From the NCBI GenBank assembly GCA_947490035.1, contig CANLGS010000051.1, positions 1 through 11,570 of the forward strand: a stretch of DNA of 11,570 nt, written 5' to 3'. Both the position numbers and the translations under genes were made by a program. Shown here piece after piece: positions 11,544 to 11,570 of this stretch (position 1 is its first letter; each line of letters begins with the position of its first letter). Source of the DNA: Gemmataceae bacterium. GTDB lineage: Bacteria > Planctomycetota > Planctomycetia > Gemmatales > Gemmataceae. The notes beneath the pieces are model-generated. The model ran no database searches and was not told where the DNA came from. It saw only the letters and a list, made by a program, of their open reading frames with translations.

Positions 11544-11570
11544 GTGTTATCCTGAGATCACCTCCTCTCG

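Overview
The window looks like chromosomal DNA of a GC-rich planctomycete, most likely of the Gemmata/Gemmataceae type. The sequence-based reasons are a prepilin-like protein with a GFTLIELLVVIAII leader and a C-terminal H-X9-DG motif (the DUF1559 family, greatly expanded in Planctomycetes), a leucine-rich-repeat protein with the TIGR02996 companion domain at its N-terminus, a DUF1571 exported protein, strong GC3 bias that makes long shadow frames, and many long intergenic palindromes. The taxonomic call is an inference from family content.

Layout. 1-146: C-terminus of a formylglycine-generating-enzyme (sulfatase-modifying factor) domain protein, cut by the window edge. 137-902: a mobile-element patch. 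It holds an IS200-like/RAYT-type Y1 HUH transposase (371-826) and three copies of one folded repeat (137-205 on the minus strand; 279-334 and 835-902 on the plus strand). 998-1783: exported DUF1571 protein. 1913-2827: class I SAM methyltransferase related to the CmoB/Methyltransf_9 group. 2888-3619: Bax inhibitor-1/YccA-type seven-helix membrane protein. 3643-3713: long inverted repeat.

3752-5210 is a small toxin-antitoxin-like island with two tandem modules. The first is a 118-residue unrecognised protein, 12 bases ahead of a HEPN-fold (UPF0332-like) protein. The second is a TIGR02574-type addiction-module antitoxin overlapping a RelE/ParE toxin by the four bases ATGA, with its own candidate promoter. 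The first module is the best candidate here for something not well described.

5293-7623 encodes a large probable lipoprotein made of beta-sandwich (Ig-like, DUF11/CARDB-like) domains. It converges on the minus-strand DUF1559 pseudopilin-like gene (7987-8934). The 363 bases between them hold no credible gene but three separate strong RNA/DNA folds. Divergent from the pseudopilin gene is the TIGR02996-LRR protein (9103-10353), followed by an exported protein with two secretin-N/STN-like repeats and a C-terminal coiled coil (10453-11442). The window ends in a perfect 36-bp inverted repeat (11452-11543).

The genes do not form one pathway. Several encode envelope or exported proteins (DUF1571, BI-1, lipoprotein, pseudopilin, STN protein), with a transposase/repeat patch and a TA island between them. 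At least three unrelated palindrome families sit at gene ends. All family names come from reading the translated sequence, not from database searches.
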